This document shows positions 23,325-34,744 of a stretch of 64,000 nucleotides of DNA, one piece after another. Numbering within the stretch: position 1 is the first letter of the stretch; each line of letters begins with the position of its first letter. A program made the translations under genes and the position numbers. The DNA lies in assembly GCA_027946365.1 (NCBI GenBank), contig JAPEUQ010000013.1, positions 124,001 through 188,000 on the forward strand. The letters are read 5' to 3'. Source of the stretch: Kalmusia sp. IMI 367209 (lineage: Eukaryota > Ascomycota > Dothideomycetes > Pleosporales > Didymosphaeriaceae). Under the pieces are notes generated by a model. That model worked only from the letters and a program-made list of their open reading frames with translations, was not told where the DNA came from and ran no database searches.

Positions 23325-24606
23325 CTTGAGATGTTACGAATTATGATTTACTACGCTATCAAGATTACTGCGCAATTAAAGAGTTACAAGTAATCTCTTC
23401 AGAACCGATGGATAGACGGCAGCGAGGCGGAAATGAATGACGAGAGCCACCAGCAAGTTTATAACGAGATGGCAAAGAGCAGCATTGCTGATTCCGAGCA
23501 GCAACGGGCGAGATTCAGAAGAGTATCAGGAGCCATGACTCATGCCACGAGCTCCGAAGAAGGCCTTGACAGATGCCACTACGTACATCACGAAGCTCAA
23601 TTCGCAGCCATACCCTCAGCAAGGCAAATAGCCAACCATGACTGCATCGCCGAGAAAAGAACGCGCAAGTGGCACGACACGTGTTGGGCTGGAGCGAGGC
23701 CTTCATGGGGTCCTTGAGCGGAGACGAGCGTTCTGTAAGTTCACGGAGTTCCCGATGTGGTGTGCGATGCCTTCCTCGCTATGCTGGGAGGAGCGCGCGC
23801 TTGTAAAGTAGTAGAAAACTTTGGCGATGGCGCTTGCTGATTTGGGTTGAGAGGAGGTTTGGCGTCGTTGGGCTGTGCTCGTTACGTCTTCATCGTTTAG
23901 CGCTGTTGTTCAATCCTCGTGCGATGGTGATGGGGTCTGGATGCGAATCATTGCGAGGTGACGCTTGCTGATGTGGGATTGGTAATGCTATGTATTTGTT
24001 CATGGGCTGGGGTTGGGCAGTCAAAGTACGATAGGGGGCTATACCCATTCTTACACGTCTTTTCCATGACATGAAGCAGGAGAGGAACTGTTATTCTCCT
24101 ATCATCTTACTGTTCTTCCAGGCCACCTACGCCTGTTACTGCAAATCTAATACGATGAGAGGAGGCTATCGATACCAAGCGACTACCTCAGCGAACGACT
24201 TGTGGCTCTGGGTTAGGCACTTATATATTTTGATCGCTGAAACTTCTCGTAATTGCATCATATCTATAGTGCTAGGATAGAAATCAGGAAATGCACCGTG
24301 GCATGAATTACTCGATGTAACGTGCGAACCAATGCAGAAAGCGATGTCAGACGTGATGTATTCGTTGGAACGTAAACTACTACAGACTTCACGATTTGTG
24401 GAATATGGATGAGCATGATTGAGATCATCCGAGGATAGGTTAATAACGATTGACCAGAATGTGGGGACACGGAAGGCGCTCCGCAACTGCACTACGTCAT
24501 AGACCAGTGCCTGCCTACAAAAGTAGCCGGGATTTAATGTATCTCGAAACGTGCCAACCTCGCGGAACGGTCGGTAAGTGCACTGCTACGAAATTGCAAA
24601 GGCAAG
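23325..24606. other. Intergenic stretch, no gene seen
   Basis: Open frames are at most 108 codons, lie on both strands and match nothing I recognise. Composition stays AT-leaning as in the block to the left. Confidence 0.55.
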
Positions 24607-25936
24607 ATGGGATCGGCGGCAGCACGAAGTGATATTGTGCTTTTTAGCTATGCGTCGTCGCCTTTTGGGAAGAGAGTGTCGTGGTACCTACGACTACGGG
24701 GAATCAAGTATGCTCTGTGTGTAAGCATAATTGAGCTCTATGCTATTGGGCGAGGTTTTGACTCGAAACAGGAACAACCGGTGACGATGCCGCGTCCCGA
24801 TCTGGAGAAGTTGGGCATCAAGTATCGACGAATACCAATCTTAGCTATCGGGCGAGATATTTACCTTGATACGCGGCTTATCATCCGAAAGCTCGAAGAA
24901 AGGTTTCCTGATGGTAAGCTAGGTGGTGACAACCCGGACCAAAGATTCGTCCAGAAGTTGTTGGAGAGATATATGATCGAAGGACCGGTGTTCCGCGAAG
25001 CTGCAGGCTTGGTGCCGTCGGCCTTCCTGAAAGACCCAAAGTTCGCGGAAGACAGGAGAGGATTTCTAGGACGAAATTGGACGCCAGAAGAGATGGAGGA
25101 AGGAAGGCCAGAATGCTTGTTGTACGTTAGGAATCTTTTCGACCTCCTGGAGACAACTATCCTGGCCGATGGGCGCAAGTGGATTCTTGGAACGGCAAAG
25201 CCTACCTTGGCGGACATTGAAGGTAGGCTTCCTCTCCTCTTTGTTGATAGCTCTGGGTGTCTAGATCCCCGACCCCCGCGCCTTTGTGCAGCTTGGTGGC
25301 ACAACGGTGGCCCGACAGGAGCAGACAATGCCGTATCCAAGAAGCATCGGGCAATGCTCGCTTCGAGGCAAGAATCGGGCCTTTAGCGCCTTGCAGTAGG
25401 CATGGAGAATGGCCACTGTCGACGGACATTCGGAAATGCGGTGTACCCAAGGCAGGAAAGCGTCATCTGGAACCAGACTAACCAAATCAATAGCCATATG
25501 GCCTCTCGACTGGGCTGTCAATATGAAGAGTATGCCGTCCCACGTCGTGTCCGCCATAGAGTTTCCAAACGTATATGCTTGGATCGCGCGGTTTCGGGCC
25601 GCCCTCGACGACGGCGCGTCCAGTGCAGCAGAAGAGCCCACTGTTATGAGCGGAGAAGACGCGGTAAAGTTGATTAGAACATCCACGATGTCAGATGCTC
25701 AAGACGCGGTCAAGGAGAATGATCCCCAGGGCTTCGAGCAAGGCACAAAGGTGGAGATGTATGCTTCAGACTGGGGGACCGAGCACAAGGACTCCGGACG
25801 GTTGGTTGGCTTGGCTTCAGACGAAGTGACGATCATGGTAGAGGGCATGGTGGAGTTGCGATTGCATGCACCGCGCACTGGCTTCAGGGTCACGGCTGTT
25901 GGGAGAGACGTGTCGATAGGCAGCACGAAGCTGTAA
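24607..25936 (+). CDS. Glutathione S-transferase-like protein with C-terminal extension
   Basis: Exons 24607-24720, 24772-25222 and 25494-25936 give 335 residues. The N-terminal thioredoxin-like domain reads DIVLFSYASSPFGKRVSWYLRLRGIKY...RPDLEKLGIKYRRIPILAIGRDIYLDTRLIIRKLEERFP, the order expected for a GST with a Ser/Pro pair at the active-site position. The helical C-terminal domain (KWILGTAKPTLADIEA-IWPLDWAV) follows, and the last 90 residues form an extra beta-rich tail (GTKVEMYASDWGTEHKDSGRLVG). Similar fungal GST-like proteins of about 340 residues carry such a tail; its role is unknown to me. Intron 1 is 51 nt. Intron 2 is 271 nt, long here, but the splice restores the conserved ADIEAIWPLDW, so I favour it. 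The conjugation substrate cannot be predicted. Confidence 0.82.
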
Positions 25937-27695
25937 TTAAACAGTCGTTCTGGCCAGTTGGCATCATGGATGATGTACGGTAGCGCAAAGGTACGGGTTT
26001 CCGCAAGTGTTTATTGTCCGAGCTTGCGCACAGCGTGCTGCGAGCGGTGCAGCATCGAGCGGCAAGTATGCAGCAGAGGTAGCACGACACACGTGCTTGG
26101 CGCAGATGGTGGATGGTGCCTGACCAGGAGGGCACTCAGCTCCTCGTCTGATGACGCCGGCGACGGGGGGGAGTTAGAATGGCTCGCTGCGACAAGCGCA
26201 GGTGGCAGCTAATTGGGATTGGCCACGACGTGTCTTTCGAGGGTGGCGGGAGGCGGGATGGGCTCCCATGTTCCTATAGGCAGTGGTCCGACGTTTCGCT
26301 GCAGGCTTCGAGGATGGAGCCTGCGGATCGTGGTCTACTGCGTCCTATTTTCTTATACAGGCCCACGGAGATCCGAAGCAGCTTCTGTGGCCGTTTGCAG
26401 CGCGCATGCAGCCGTGCCCAAGTGCGCGTCTCGGGAGCTAGCGAAGGGGCCCGAGGATGCAAATTCTGCAGACTGATGTCGCCAGCCGGAGTCGGTGAGA
26501 GGAGTGTGAGATGGCAGGCCTTCGACGACGGCAGCGGCGGCGGCTCCATGGCCACAGTGGTAATAACGTGAGCAAAGCACACGTTCCGCAGCGTGCGCCT
26601 GCCGCCGATGAGTGGGCAGGCAAGGGCGACCGGTGACGCGAGGGCGAACGGCGGAAGGCGCCAGCTCGACTGGTGAACTGCTCGACTTTGGGCACCATTG
26701 ATCGTTGGTACCCAACCTACACACCAGACGACAACAGTCCCCACATACAGGCAACCAGGCGACGCCTTGCCATCCAGGCCAGCGCGGGCGTCTCGTCGGG
26801 ATTCTGAGGCCCTTGGGATGCCGTCAAATAGATGCCGCCCGCCGCACCTGCCGCGTCTACTCCTTCTCTTCTCTTCTCTCCTCTCCTCTCCTCTCCTCTG
26901 CTCTCCTCTCTCCTCGCTCAGCCACCGCCATCGCGAACGTCTGGGGACGACAACTCCGTGTACACTCGCACAGCACACTCGCAGTACCCACCGCCCGTGC
27001 CCGCCGTGTCGCCCCGTGTGACTGCGCGCGCCGGCCCCAGCTCTTGCAGCCCGACCGATTGACGTGCAGCCGCCGCCCGCCAATCGAACGGCGCCCTCTG
27101 CAGGCCGCCTCCACTCCCCTTTGCCTCTCGCCTGCTCTCTATAGAGCCGCACACCCTCAGCGTGTTGTGGCAGGTATCTTTCCTGTCGTCCGCGCCGCTG
27201 TCCTCCCGCGCCAGAGCTGTCGTGTTGCTTGAGCGCCGTCTTCAGTGTGACTTGCTGCGGTACTCGTCGTCTGACGGCTGAAAAGTACTGCACCCTTCTT
27301 ACGCAAGCTCCACGGAACCCATCCCAGGACTCCAGCACAGCTGGCCACCCCTCGTCGCCTCCCCTGCCCCGGCCTCCCAAAAGAGGTCGCCGCAAGCATC
27401 ACGCTTCCAGCCCGCGCCTGCGAGCCGTAGCCCAAGTGCCGTATATTGGTCAACTCCCCGCATCTGCCTGATTCTGCTGCCTCTGCTCCCTTTTGGTCTA
27501 CCTTCCCGCCGATAACCAGTCTGCGGCCACGCTGGGAGCCTCTTCTTTCCTCCGTGTAGACGGTTTTGGTTTTGGACCGTTATCTGGAGCCTGGAGCCCC
27601 TCCTTGCCCGCCCTTAGCGCGCTTGCTTGGCCTTCGACACTGACATCAGTCTTCTCTTTGTTTCCTCTACCTTTCCACCTTTGATTCTGCTCACC
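25937..27695. other. Long upstream region of the next gene
   Basis: A minus-strand frame of 373 codons (26274-27395) is Arg/Gly/Ala-rich and overlaps frames on the other strand, so I treat it as noise. The + strand is rich in C and T, with a CT tract at 26861-26917 and further pyrimidine patches up to the ATG at 27696, typical of a fungal promoter and 5' untranslated region. Confidence 0.55.
26861..26917 (+). repeat. Polypyrimidine (CTCTT/CTCCT) tract
   Basis: About 57 bases are almost purely C and T, in repeats of CTCTT and CTCCT, 780 bp upstream of the ATG at 27696. Such CT boxes are common in fungal promoters and leaders. Confidence 0.8.
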
Positions 27696-28708
27696 ATGTC
27701 GTCGCGCATGAACCAGTGGTTTGTCGTAGGTGATGGCATCGCCCGCGAAGTCATCACCGCCGATATCCAGCGCTACCTGGGCCCAGATGCGCTCGTGAGG
27801 CCCGGCACAGGCACCGGCGAGTACGAGGTTCGCACTCCTCTCCCTTCCCATCCGCCAGATGCGCAGCGCAGAGCCCTAACAGTTCAAACAGGGTCGCCCA
27901 GGTTATTGGATTACTGCATATCGCACTCTGACATCGGTACGTCGAACTCGAGCTTTCGAGCTACTCGACCAAATGAGGCTGGACGCGCGGCTGACAATGA
28001 CGATAGCAAATGATCCAGGACTTGAGGTCTGACTCGCAACGCTGGCAGGCAGAGAAGGACCGCGGTGACCAGCGCGGCGGAGGTACTGCTCATATTGGAG
28101 ACAAAAAGGTGACCAGACACCCTGACGCTTCTATAGTGGCATATCAGGATTCAAGAACCCATGCTTCGCGCCAGTATCACGGGCCTACGCCCGCAGAAAC
28201 ATATGCTGCCCCTTCAAAATCGAACAACTACTCAAGTCCGTCGTATGGTGCCAGTGAATCTCCCCACTACACTACTACTCCCACGGCTTCATACTCTTCG
28301 CATTCAGCCTACCAGGCCCCTCCTCACTCAGTGCATCCTGCGCAGCCTCGGACGGATCCTACTTACTATGGCGGCCAGCATGCATCTTACGGAAACACAC
28401 CTGCACCTGCATCGTACTCATATGCCCAGCCTCCTAGTCAGGATCCGTATGGTCGGACGCCAGCACCGCAGTACACTCATGCTACCCCAAGGTATTTTGG
28501 TTATTTCGAGCCCCACTTCATGGACTATCACTAAGCCCCGCCAGTGTCGTTGCCGCACCAGGCTACTACATTGCCTCGGATGGTCGTCGTAAGTCGAGTT
28601 TTCTTTGCTACTTTTGCATCAAGCTGATCGTTGGCGCCATCAGAGTACCCTCTCTCCCAACAACCGCAGCAGCCGCAACCGCCGCCAGCTGGCCGCCGGA
28701 GAGGTTAG
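27696..28708 (+). CDS. Conserved filamentous-fungal protein of unknown function, Tyr/Pro/Gln-rich tail
   Basis: Five exons, 27696-27827, 27892-27936, 28007-28491, 28536-28588 and 28644-28708, encode 259 residues. The N-terminal 80 residues form a compact conserved module: NQWFVVGDGIAREVITADIQRYLGPDA, then GRPGYWITAYRTLTS, then MIQDLRSDSQRWQAE. I know this arrangement from filamentous-fungal proteins of unproven function, often annotated as nuclear or transcription-related. The rest is low in complexity, rich in Tyr, Ser, Pro, Ala and Gln (repeats such as SYGASESPHY), and ends with GYYIASDGRQYPLSQQPQQPQPPP and a basic RRRG tail. The four introns (64, 70, 44 and 55 nt) are all GT-AG and keep the frame. 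I do not assign a function. Confidence 0.82.
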
Positions 28709-30659
28709 TAAGTTCTGGACAAAGCCAACCATCCGCGGATCGTTATTTTATTCCTTTGTGCCGGAGGTAGATTTTCCATGGCCGCCAGGTACACCTGTTT
28801 GTTCCCTCCGTCATTATACTGGTCCGGAGATACCCACCATTTCACGCAACCTGAGTCTGGAGTCTGACCGTCACGTTTCATGGCTGTTTCTTCATCTCCA
28901 GGATCTCTTTTATTTCCTTGTGCGTTCTCAAAAGCGGCCGGGTAGAGTGGGTCTGTGGTAATAGCTGGCCCAGGAGTTTATTGTTTCAAGTCGATCCTGG
29001 GATTTTCTGGATGACAGCCGTCATTTGCTCCTTCCTGTTGAGCCGGGGTTTTACCAGCACTTTTAATGAACATTGTCCAAAGGTGATCAGATTTGCCAGG
29101 AAGCCTCATTCAAGGACAAAAAGGTCACTGATCGACCACCCTATTCAAAAAACTGACCCTCGCCGAAATGGACACGCCATCTCTTCCTTGACTTCGGCTT
29201 TACGCACGTTTCGCTATTTACTTAACAGGAGCGTTGTATTGTCGATTGCATTACGTTGATTGAGCGTTTCGCATTCACGCATGTATATACCTTCATCTCG
29301 TACGATTTACCACGAAGGGGATGTTAACGACCGGATGGCCATCTGTTGTTTTTGCATAGCACGCGAGGGTGGGCAATCAGACTGCTTATCTCCAGTCGCG
29401 TATACACATGTCCTCCACGGAATTCTCCACTTGGCATGATCCAACCAAAATGGTCTCCCAATCTTTCCATTTCCCCATTCAGTCTTGATGCCCAACTCGA
29501 GCCACCGTAATTTAACACCCCCGACTGCAGATGTAGCAAAATTTTTCTCTCATTGTCAGGCTCTACAACGTACCACAGTATGTCTAAATCGTCCCACGCT
29601 TTGCTCATCACCCCACACTTTCATTTATTCAGCATCATCGCCGTCAATATGTCAGCAAAGGCTTAGATGGCCTGTGACTGAGCCAAAACAGCGAAGCTCC
29701 GTGTATGGGCGTGGTGCCAAAGTTGTGCCCTCGTATTGTCCACATACCCGGAATTATACCATTTAGCAGCACCGCAGCAGTTGATTATACCGATTTAACC
29801 CTTAGCACGAAGAGCCCGTCACAGCACCTGCCGCGTACGCCTCACTGGTCACCATGCCCGAGTGACCGATGCATGCTTCAATGACTTGCATGAAATGCAA
29901 TGCAGACCCGATGTCGATTGCATGGTCGTGACGAGACTCCCATTACAGCATATCCAGACGCACGTCACCATCACTACGAACATCCATGCGCTACCGGCCC
30001 TTGTATCTCAATGTAGCCCCGTTCACCGAGAGATTGTATATTCATATTGCGGCGCAGCACAACATCCACGTCTCAATAGCTGTGCGATCCGCTCGCATAT
30101 GCAGATGCAGATGCAGATGCGCCAGCAGGCAAGCAAGCAAGCAAGCAAGCCACGAACACTAAGCGCCCGCCCCATCACATGCTCAAACCCGAGGTCGCGG
30201 TTCCTCCGTAGGCGCCACGCACGTTCATTGTGCTTCCGAGGAATTTGCATCGGGCGGACACGTATGCAGGTGGGATCGGTGAGGCGGGTTTGCCGTGTTG
30301 GCTTCGGCCCGCGCGGTTCGCGCCGGGATATGAATATGCAGGTTGAAACGGGTATCGTTTCGCGAGGTGCCTCCGGTCCTGATGTGTACTTGTGCGTACT
30401 GTGTGAGGGATGCAGGGAGGAATAGGCAGGGAGGTGTGAAGGTGGGCCGCTTTGCAGGTGAGTGATGGTGGGATAGTGGATAGCTTCGCGAGGCGAGGCG
30501 GGATGAGACGGGATTCGTACGTAGCAGCTGGGCGGGTGGAGTGTGGACAATTGGTAGATCCTGTAGTATGCTTCCTCGTCGATACACCCAATACCAGATT
30601 GTACCTTACGTTATTCAAACCTCTTTCTCGTCTCTTGCCCGCTTGCTATACAGCTCTTG
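28709..30659. other. Intergenic stretch, no gene seen
   Basis: Open frames up to 187 codons lie on opposite strands over each other and carry no recognisable domain. Tandem repeats lie at 30101-30150. Confidence 0.55.
30101..30150. repeat. (GCAGAT)n and (GCAA)n tandem repeats
   Basis: GCAGAT is repeated three times and more at 30101-30120, followed after a few bases by GCAA repeated five times at 30129-30150. They lie outside any supported gene. Confidence 0.85.
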
Positions 30660-30869
30660 TTATTTATTTGCATTCGATTTGCCTTCTAATCTATCTAGCG
30701 CGTCTTCGATAAGACCGATGTGGCCGCGTAGGGTGCCTTCTATTTCATCGAGGCGGGCTTCTTGCTCTTCGAGGTTGTAGTGCAGGCGCGAGCGGAGATA
30801 AAGAGTTGAGGAGGCGATGAAGAAGAGATTGAGGGTTGGAAGGAAGATGGCTGGGCGTAGGAAGGACAT
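30660..30869 (-). CDS. Small single-pass membrane protein, 69 residues, function unknown
   Basis: A single exon encodes 69 residues. Residues 5-24 are hydrophobic (RPAIFLPTLNLFFIASSTLYL) followed by Arg-x-Arg, a signal-anchor pattern. Residues 30-65 form an amphipathic, acidic heptad-type helix (EEQEARLDEIEGTLRGHIGLIEDALDRLEG). This balanced composition differs from the noise frames around it and supports a real gene. The size and layout resemble small mitochondrial or ER membrane proteins, but I do not recognise a named family. Confidence 0.55.
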   Translation of the reverse strand: MSFLRPAIFLPTLNLFFIASSTLYLRSRLHYNLEEQEARLDEIEGTLRGHIGLIEDALDRLEGKSNANK

Positions 30870-31323
30870 TTCTGGAAGGAATGCACAGGAGCACTAAGAA
30901 ATGAGGCGTAAGAGTGAACGGAAAAGATATAAGAGACATTAAGAGCAGCGTTATGCTCTACGATTCGAATATAAGGAGTCGATGACGACATGATTGGAAG
31001 GATAAATATGTGCTGTACTATGTGGCTTGTGTCCCTGTAGACGATTCAGGATTCAATCGCAAATCACCGAGCTAGCAGGTTAGACTGCGTTTTGGGTTAC
31101 GAGCTGTCAAAAAGACGAGGCTCAATCAATTCCCAGATCGGCAAAGCGCGATCGAGCACGATGAATGACGCGCAGCCACGGGACGGGAAAACGCGACGTT
31201 CCACCATAATCCTAGTCCCAATGCCTCACCTCCATCGCGTCCCACGCGCCGTACTGATTCGCGACGCGCGCTGCACTCTCCAAACCCCCGATATGTCGTG
31301 AACCGCCTGTATGCGGACCCACA
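30870..31323. promoter_or_regulatory. Divergent region between small membrane protein and DNA polymerase eta
   Basis: These 454 bp separate two divergent start codons, so they should hold both promoters. No specific element is recognised. Confidence 0.4.
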
Positions 31324-33456
31324 ATGTCTTCCCCCGCCGCCTTCGCCTCCTCCGCGCTCTCAATCACGTCTCCGCGCCGCACCCCAAAATCCCGCTTCAC
31401 GTACAAGCAGCTCCAGCAACTGAAGACGTACTCGACGCAGACGCCCCTTCGCGTAATCTCCCACGTCGACCTCGACGCCTTCTACGCCCAATGCGAAACG
31501 GTGCGCCTCGGCATCGACCCCGCGAAGCCGCTCGCCGTGCAGCAATGGCAAGGCCTCATTGCCATAAACTACCCCGCACGCGCATACGGCCTGTCGCGAC
31601 ACGTCACGAGCTCGGAAGCGCTGAAAGTGTGCCCAGAGCTGATACTGCAGCACGTGGCGACGTGGAAAGAGGGCGACGACAAGTGGAGCTACAGCGAGGA
31701 TGCGTACAAGGAGATTGCGACGAGGAAAGTCAGTTTGGATCCGTACCGGCTGCAGTCGCGCAAGATATTGGCTTGTATCAAGGGGGTGTTGCCCGAGGGA
31801 CTGCAGAGGGTCGAGAAGGCCAGCATAGATGAGGTGTTCATGGATCTGAGCGCGCAGGTGCATGCTATACTTCTAGACAGATACCCGGAGCTAAGAGGGC
31901 CCCCGCCATACGATGACCCAAGCGAGTATTTACCTCGAGTGCCGACGACGGTGCTGGATTGGCAGGCGGATGCGCTTGTTGAGACGGGCAGCGAGGACGG
32001 TGAGGAGGCGGATCCGGACTGGGACGACGTGTGTATGGTGATAGCATCTGAAATTGTGCGCGATGTACGCAAGGCCGTGTATGATACGCTGGGGTACACA
32101 TGCTCGGGGGGTATTGCGAAGAACAAGATGCTCGCCAAGCTGGGGTCTGGACACAAGAAGCCAAACCGGCAGACGGTGATCCGCAACCGTGCCATCACGC
32201 ACTTTCTGTCGGGCATGAAGTTCACCAAGATCCGTATGCTGGGCGGAAAGCTGGGCGATGAAGTCGTCGCCATGTTCGGCACTGATAAGGTCGCTGAGCT
32301 CGTCGCGCAGCCTCTCGACCAGCTCAAACGGCTCGGCGACGATACGGGTTCTTGGTTGCATTCCACGATTCGTGGGGAAGATCACAGTGAGGTCAATCCT
32401 CGCACACAGATCAAGTCTATGCTCTCTGCCAAATCATTCCGACCGGCCATAAACTCTTTCGAGCAGGGCGTCCGCTGGCTGCGCATCTTCGTGGCAGATA
32501 TCTTCTCACGATGTGTCGAGGAAGGCGTGTTGGAGAACAAGCGTCGCCCTCGCACGATTAATTTGCATCACAGACAGGGCGGCCAGACGCGGAGTCGGCA
32601 GAGTCCGATTCCGCAAGGGAAGCCGCTGAGCGAGCCGATATTGTTCGATCTGGCGAGGAATCTGCTGGCGCAGGTGGTAGTTGATGGTCGGGCGTGGCCG
32701 TGTGCGAATCTGTCCCTCAGTGTGGGTGGGTTTGAGGAAGGCGTAACGGGCAATAAGGGGATCGGAGGGTTCCTTGTACGAGGGGACGAGGCGAGAGCGA
32801 TGATGTCCAGCGGAAGGTCTGCAATGAGTGGAGGTGAGCCGGCGGCGAAACGGAGACGTACAAAGGGCAATATCAAGAACTTCTTTGGCCCGCCTAGTGA
32901 GAAGAAGCGGGATTTTGATGCTGCGAGGGCGGTGCTCATGGCTCGGCAAGAGTCTACACGAGAAGAAGATGAGGATCTCGAAGGTGAAGACAGTGATGAA
33001 TTCGGAGCACCGCCACATGAAGACTCAGAAGAGCGGCCGACTACTCCAATATATGAACGCTACGAGAATGAGAAAGACTTCCACCGATCTAACACGCCTC
33101 CATCGGCGCAACCGCAAACAATCAGAAACTCCAAACACTCCCCTGAAGAAGAACATGGTATCATGAACCCAGCGCAACCACCGAAATTCCAACAAGAAAC
33201 ATCAAAAACGTTCTTTTGTGCCAAGTGCAACATGCACCTGCCTAAGGACGAGGATGCTGAACACGAAGACTACCACTTCGCCCTGGACCTGTCGAGGGAG
33301 ATGAAGGCAGAAAATCGTACGGCGTCGAGTATGCTAACTGCTGCTCGAAATCCGGCGGTGGCACAGAAACCGTCCAGAGGGAGAGGAAGACCACCAGGCG
33401 GCGGAAAGGGTGTTGAAAAAGGGCAGGCGAAGCTCGCATTCGGGCGGCAGGGTTGA
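31324..33456 (+). CDS. rad30: DNA polymerase eta (Y-family translesion polymerase)
   Basis: A single 710-codon exon. The catalytic core opens with RVISHVDLDAFYAQCETVRLG, giving metal-binding Asp49 and the steric-gate region DAFY, and the second acidic pair is Asp169/Glu170 in KASIDEVFMDL. The little-finger/thumb motifs GYTCSGGIAKNKMLAKLGS and HKKPNRQTV are typical. An insert between ALVE and DVCMVIASEIV is acidic. Near the C-terminus is a ubiquitin-binding UBZ3-type finger: Cys632-x2-Cys635 and His647-x3-His651. The extreme C-terminus (GQAKLAFGRQG) resembles a PCNA-interacting peptide with a weak consensus. The enzyme copies across UV-induced pyrimidine dimers in the nucleus. The first ATG follows an in-frame stop and gives the expected short leader. 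It converges on the F-box-like gene 200 bp downstream. Confidence 0.96.
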   Translation: MSSPAAFASSALSITSPRRTPKSRFTYKQLQQLKTYSTQTPLRVISHVDLDAFYAQCETVRLGIDPAKPLAVQQWQGLIAINYPARAYGLSRHVTSSEALKVCPELILQHVATWKEGDDKWSYSEDAYKEIATRKVSLDPYRLQSRKILACIKGVLPEGLQRVEKASIDEVFMDLSAQVHAILLDRYPELRGPPPYDDPSEYLPRVPTTVLDWQADALVETGSEDGEEADPDWDDVCMVIASEIVRDVRKAVYDTLGYTCSGGIAKNKMLAKLGSGHKKPNRQTVIRNRAITHFLSGMKFTKIRMLGGKLGDEVVAMFGTDKVAELVAQPLDQLKRLGDDTGSWLHSTIRGEDHSEVNPRTQIKSMLSAKSFRPAINSFEQGVRWLRIFVADIFSRCVEEGVLENKRRPRTINLHHRQGGQTRSRQSPIPQGKPLSEPILFDLARNLLAQVVVDGRAWPCANLSLSVGGFEEGVTGNKGIGGFLVRGDEARAMMSSGRSAMSGGEPAAKRRRTKGNIKNFFGPPSEKKRDFDAARAVLMARQESTREEDEDLEGEDSDEFGAPPHEDSEERPTTPIYERYENEKDFHRSNTPPSAQPQTIRNSKHSPEEEHGIMNPAQPPKFQQETSKTFFCAKCNMHLPKDEDAEHEDYHFALDLSREMKAENRTASSMLTAARNPAVAQKPSRGRGRPPGGGKGVEKGQAKLAFGRQG

Positions 33457-33657
33457 GTTGTGTAGAGATTCGTAGGTATCGTGTCTTTTGTCGCCGAAAC
33501 GAATTTTTCCCTCGTCTTCTTAATCAAGACGATAGTCCCTGCTCCTTACCTTATTCGCTTTGGTCGTGAAGTACCACTTGGCGGGCTCCCGCCTCTCCAA
33601 GGGGCACGCTGGGTCTGTAGATATGAGATCAGATCTTCAAGCAACGAGAACATATGT

Positions 33658-34299
33658 TCACTCACCTCCGATGGGATGCCTCTCCTCACAATACCAGCAC
33701 TTCTGCGCCCTCATCTCCCGGTACATCTTCTTCTTGGTCTGGACCTCGATCACCCTACCTTTCCGGCCCCTCTCCACCCAACCTGAAGCCACCTTGCCCT
33801 CCTTCTTCACTTTACCTTGCCCCTCCCTCTTCGTATCCCCAAGAAGCTCTTTCATCCACAAACCCCCAACATACGCCATATCCACCCTCACTACTGGACT
33901 CACGACACACAGCTCCCCAATCCGCTTCCCCAACCATTTCCCCTTCGCCGATCGCGCAGCCCGGGGACAAGAAAAGAAAGGCTGGCAGTACTCACTCTGC
34001 TTCCTGCCTAGCATTTCAGGCATGCTCAAGAGCAGGATCTGCTGCCTGATCTCCTTGGGGAGACCGAGCAGGCTGGCGCGTGGGTAGGCCGTGGGCTGAA
34101 GGCGAAAGGCCAGGTCTCGCACCCACGGGTGGATGTACGCCGCAAGCTTCTCTTTGCGCAGTTGGCTGCGCGCGGAGAGGCGGAGGGTGCGGCGGAAGGG
34201 CGGCTCGCTGCTGATGCGGGCGCGCGCGCGGGCGGCTTTGCGCTTGTGGGAGAGGTAGGTACGGTGATTCTTCTTTGCGATCTTGCTGGACGTCGCCAT
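33658..34299 (-). CDS. Basic F-box-like hypothetical protein
   Basis: A single exon of 213 codons from the ATG at 34299. An in-frame ATG at 34458 would add 53 residues, but these look like translated leader (Pro/Ser/Asn-rich), so I prefer the downstream start. The N-terminal 60 residues are strongly basic (SKIAKKNHRTYLSHKRKAARARARI). A short F-box-like helix follows (LLGLPKEIRQQILLLSMPEM), the same type of motif that opens many fungal F-box/2EXR proteins. The end has CWYCEERH, a possible half metal site. The stop lies in GGTGAGTGA, which could also be a splice donor, so the C-terminus may be longer. Function unknown. Confidence 0.6.
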   Translation of the reverse strand: MATSSKIAKKNHRTYLSHKRKAARARARISSEPPFRRTLRLSARSQLRKEKLAAYIHPWVRDLAFRLQPTAYPRASLLGLPKEIRQQILLLSMPEMLGRKQSEYCQPFFSCPRAARSAKGKWLGKRIGELCVVSPVVRVDMAYVGGLWMKELLGDTKREGQGKVKKEGKVASGWVERGRKGRVIEVQTKKKMYREMRAQKCWYCEERHPIGGE

Positions 34300-34587
34300 C
34301 GTGTTGGTGTTGGAGGCGAAATGGAGAGGTGGACAAAGTTGAGAAGGGCGTGGGGTGGAGGAGAAGTTTGACTTATGCCTTTGAGGGTCGTTCTGAAAAG
34401 GGAAAGAGGGAGTGTTTGGATATCGTTTGATTGGGGTTGGCGCGATTTTGAAACTCACTACTATGAAGGAGGCGATAGTTGTACGAGTATATTGTGTAGC
34501 AAGCTACTCTAGGATTAGCTTTCCAGTATCAGGCCATGTGAAGGATCTTGTAAGGATGCCGGTGTGCTTCTCTTTGACAATCTACTT

Positions 34588-34714
34588 GTGTATCGTGTGT
34601 CCTAGAGTAACCCACTACATCATACAACATCAAGTATCGCATAATTCTGCGCTAGAATTTTGGTACATCTTTCATAGCATCTACAGGTGTATCGTGTGTC
34701 CTGGGGTAACCCAC
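34588..34714. repeat. Pair of 28-bp direct repeats, 99 bp apart
   Basis: The words at 34588-34615 and 34687-34714 agree at 26 of 28 positions (core GTGTATCGTGTGTCCT, then GTAACCCAC). They sit between the F-box-like gene and the 3' end of Dph7, in a short stretch with no other gene. Confidence 0.75.
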
Positions 34715-34744
34715 CCCATTTTACTTGAGTTAAACTCTTTTTCT

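Noticed and set aside
26274..27395. 373-codon minus-strand open frame
   Set aside because: Lies antisense to the promoter and leader of the gene at 27696, is Arg/Gly-rich from the CT tract, and shows no family pattern.
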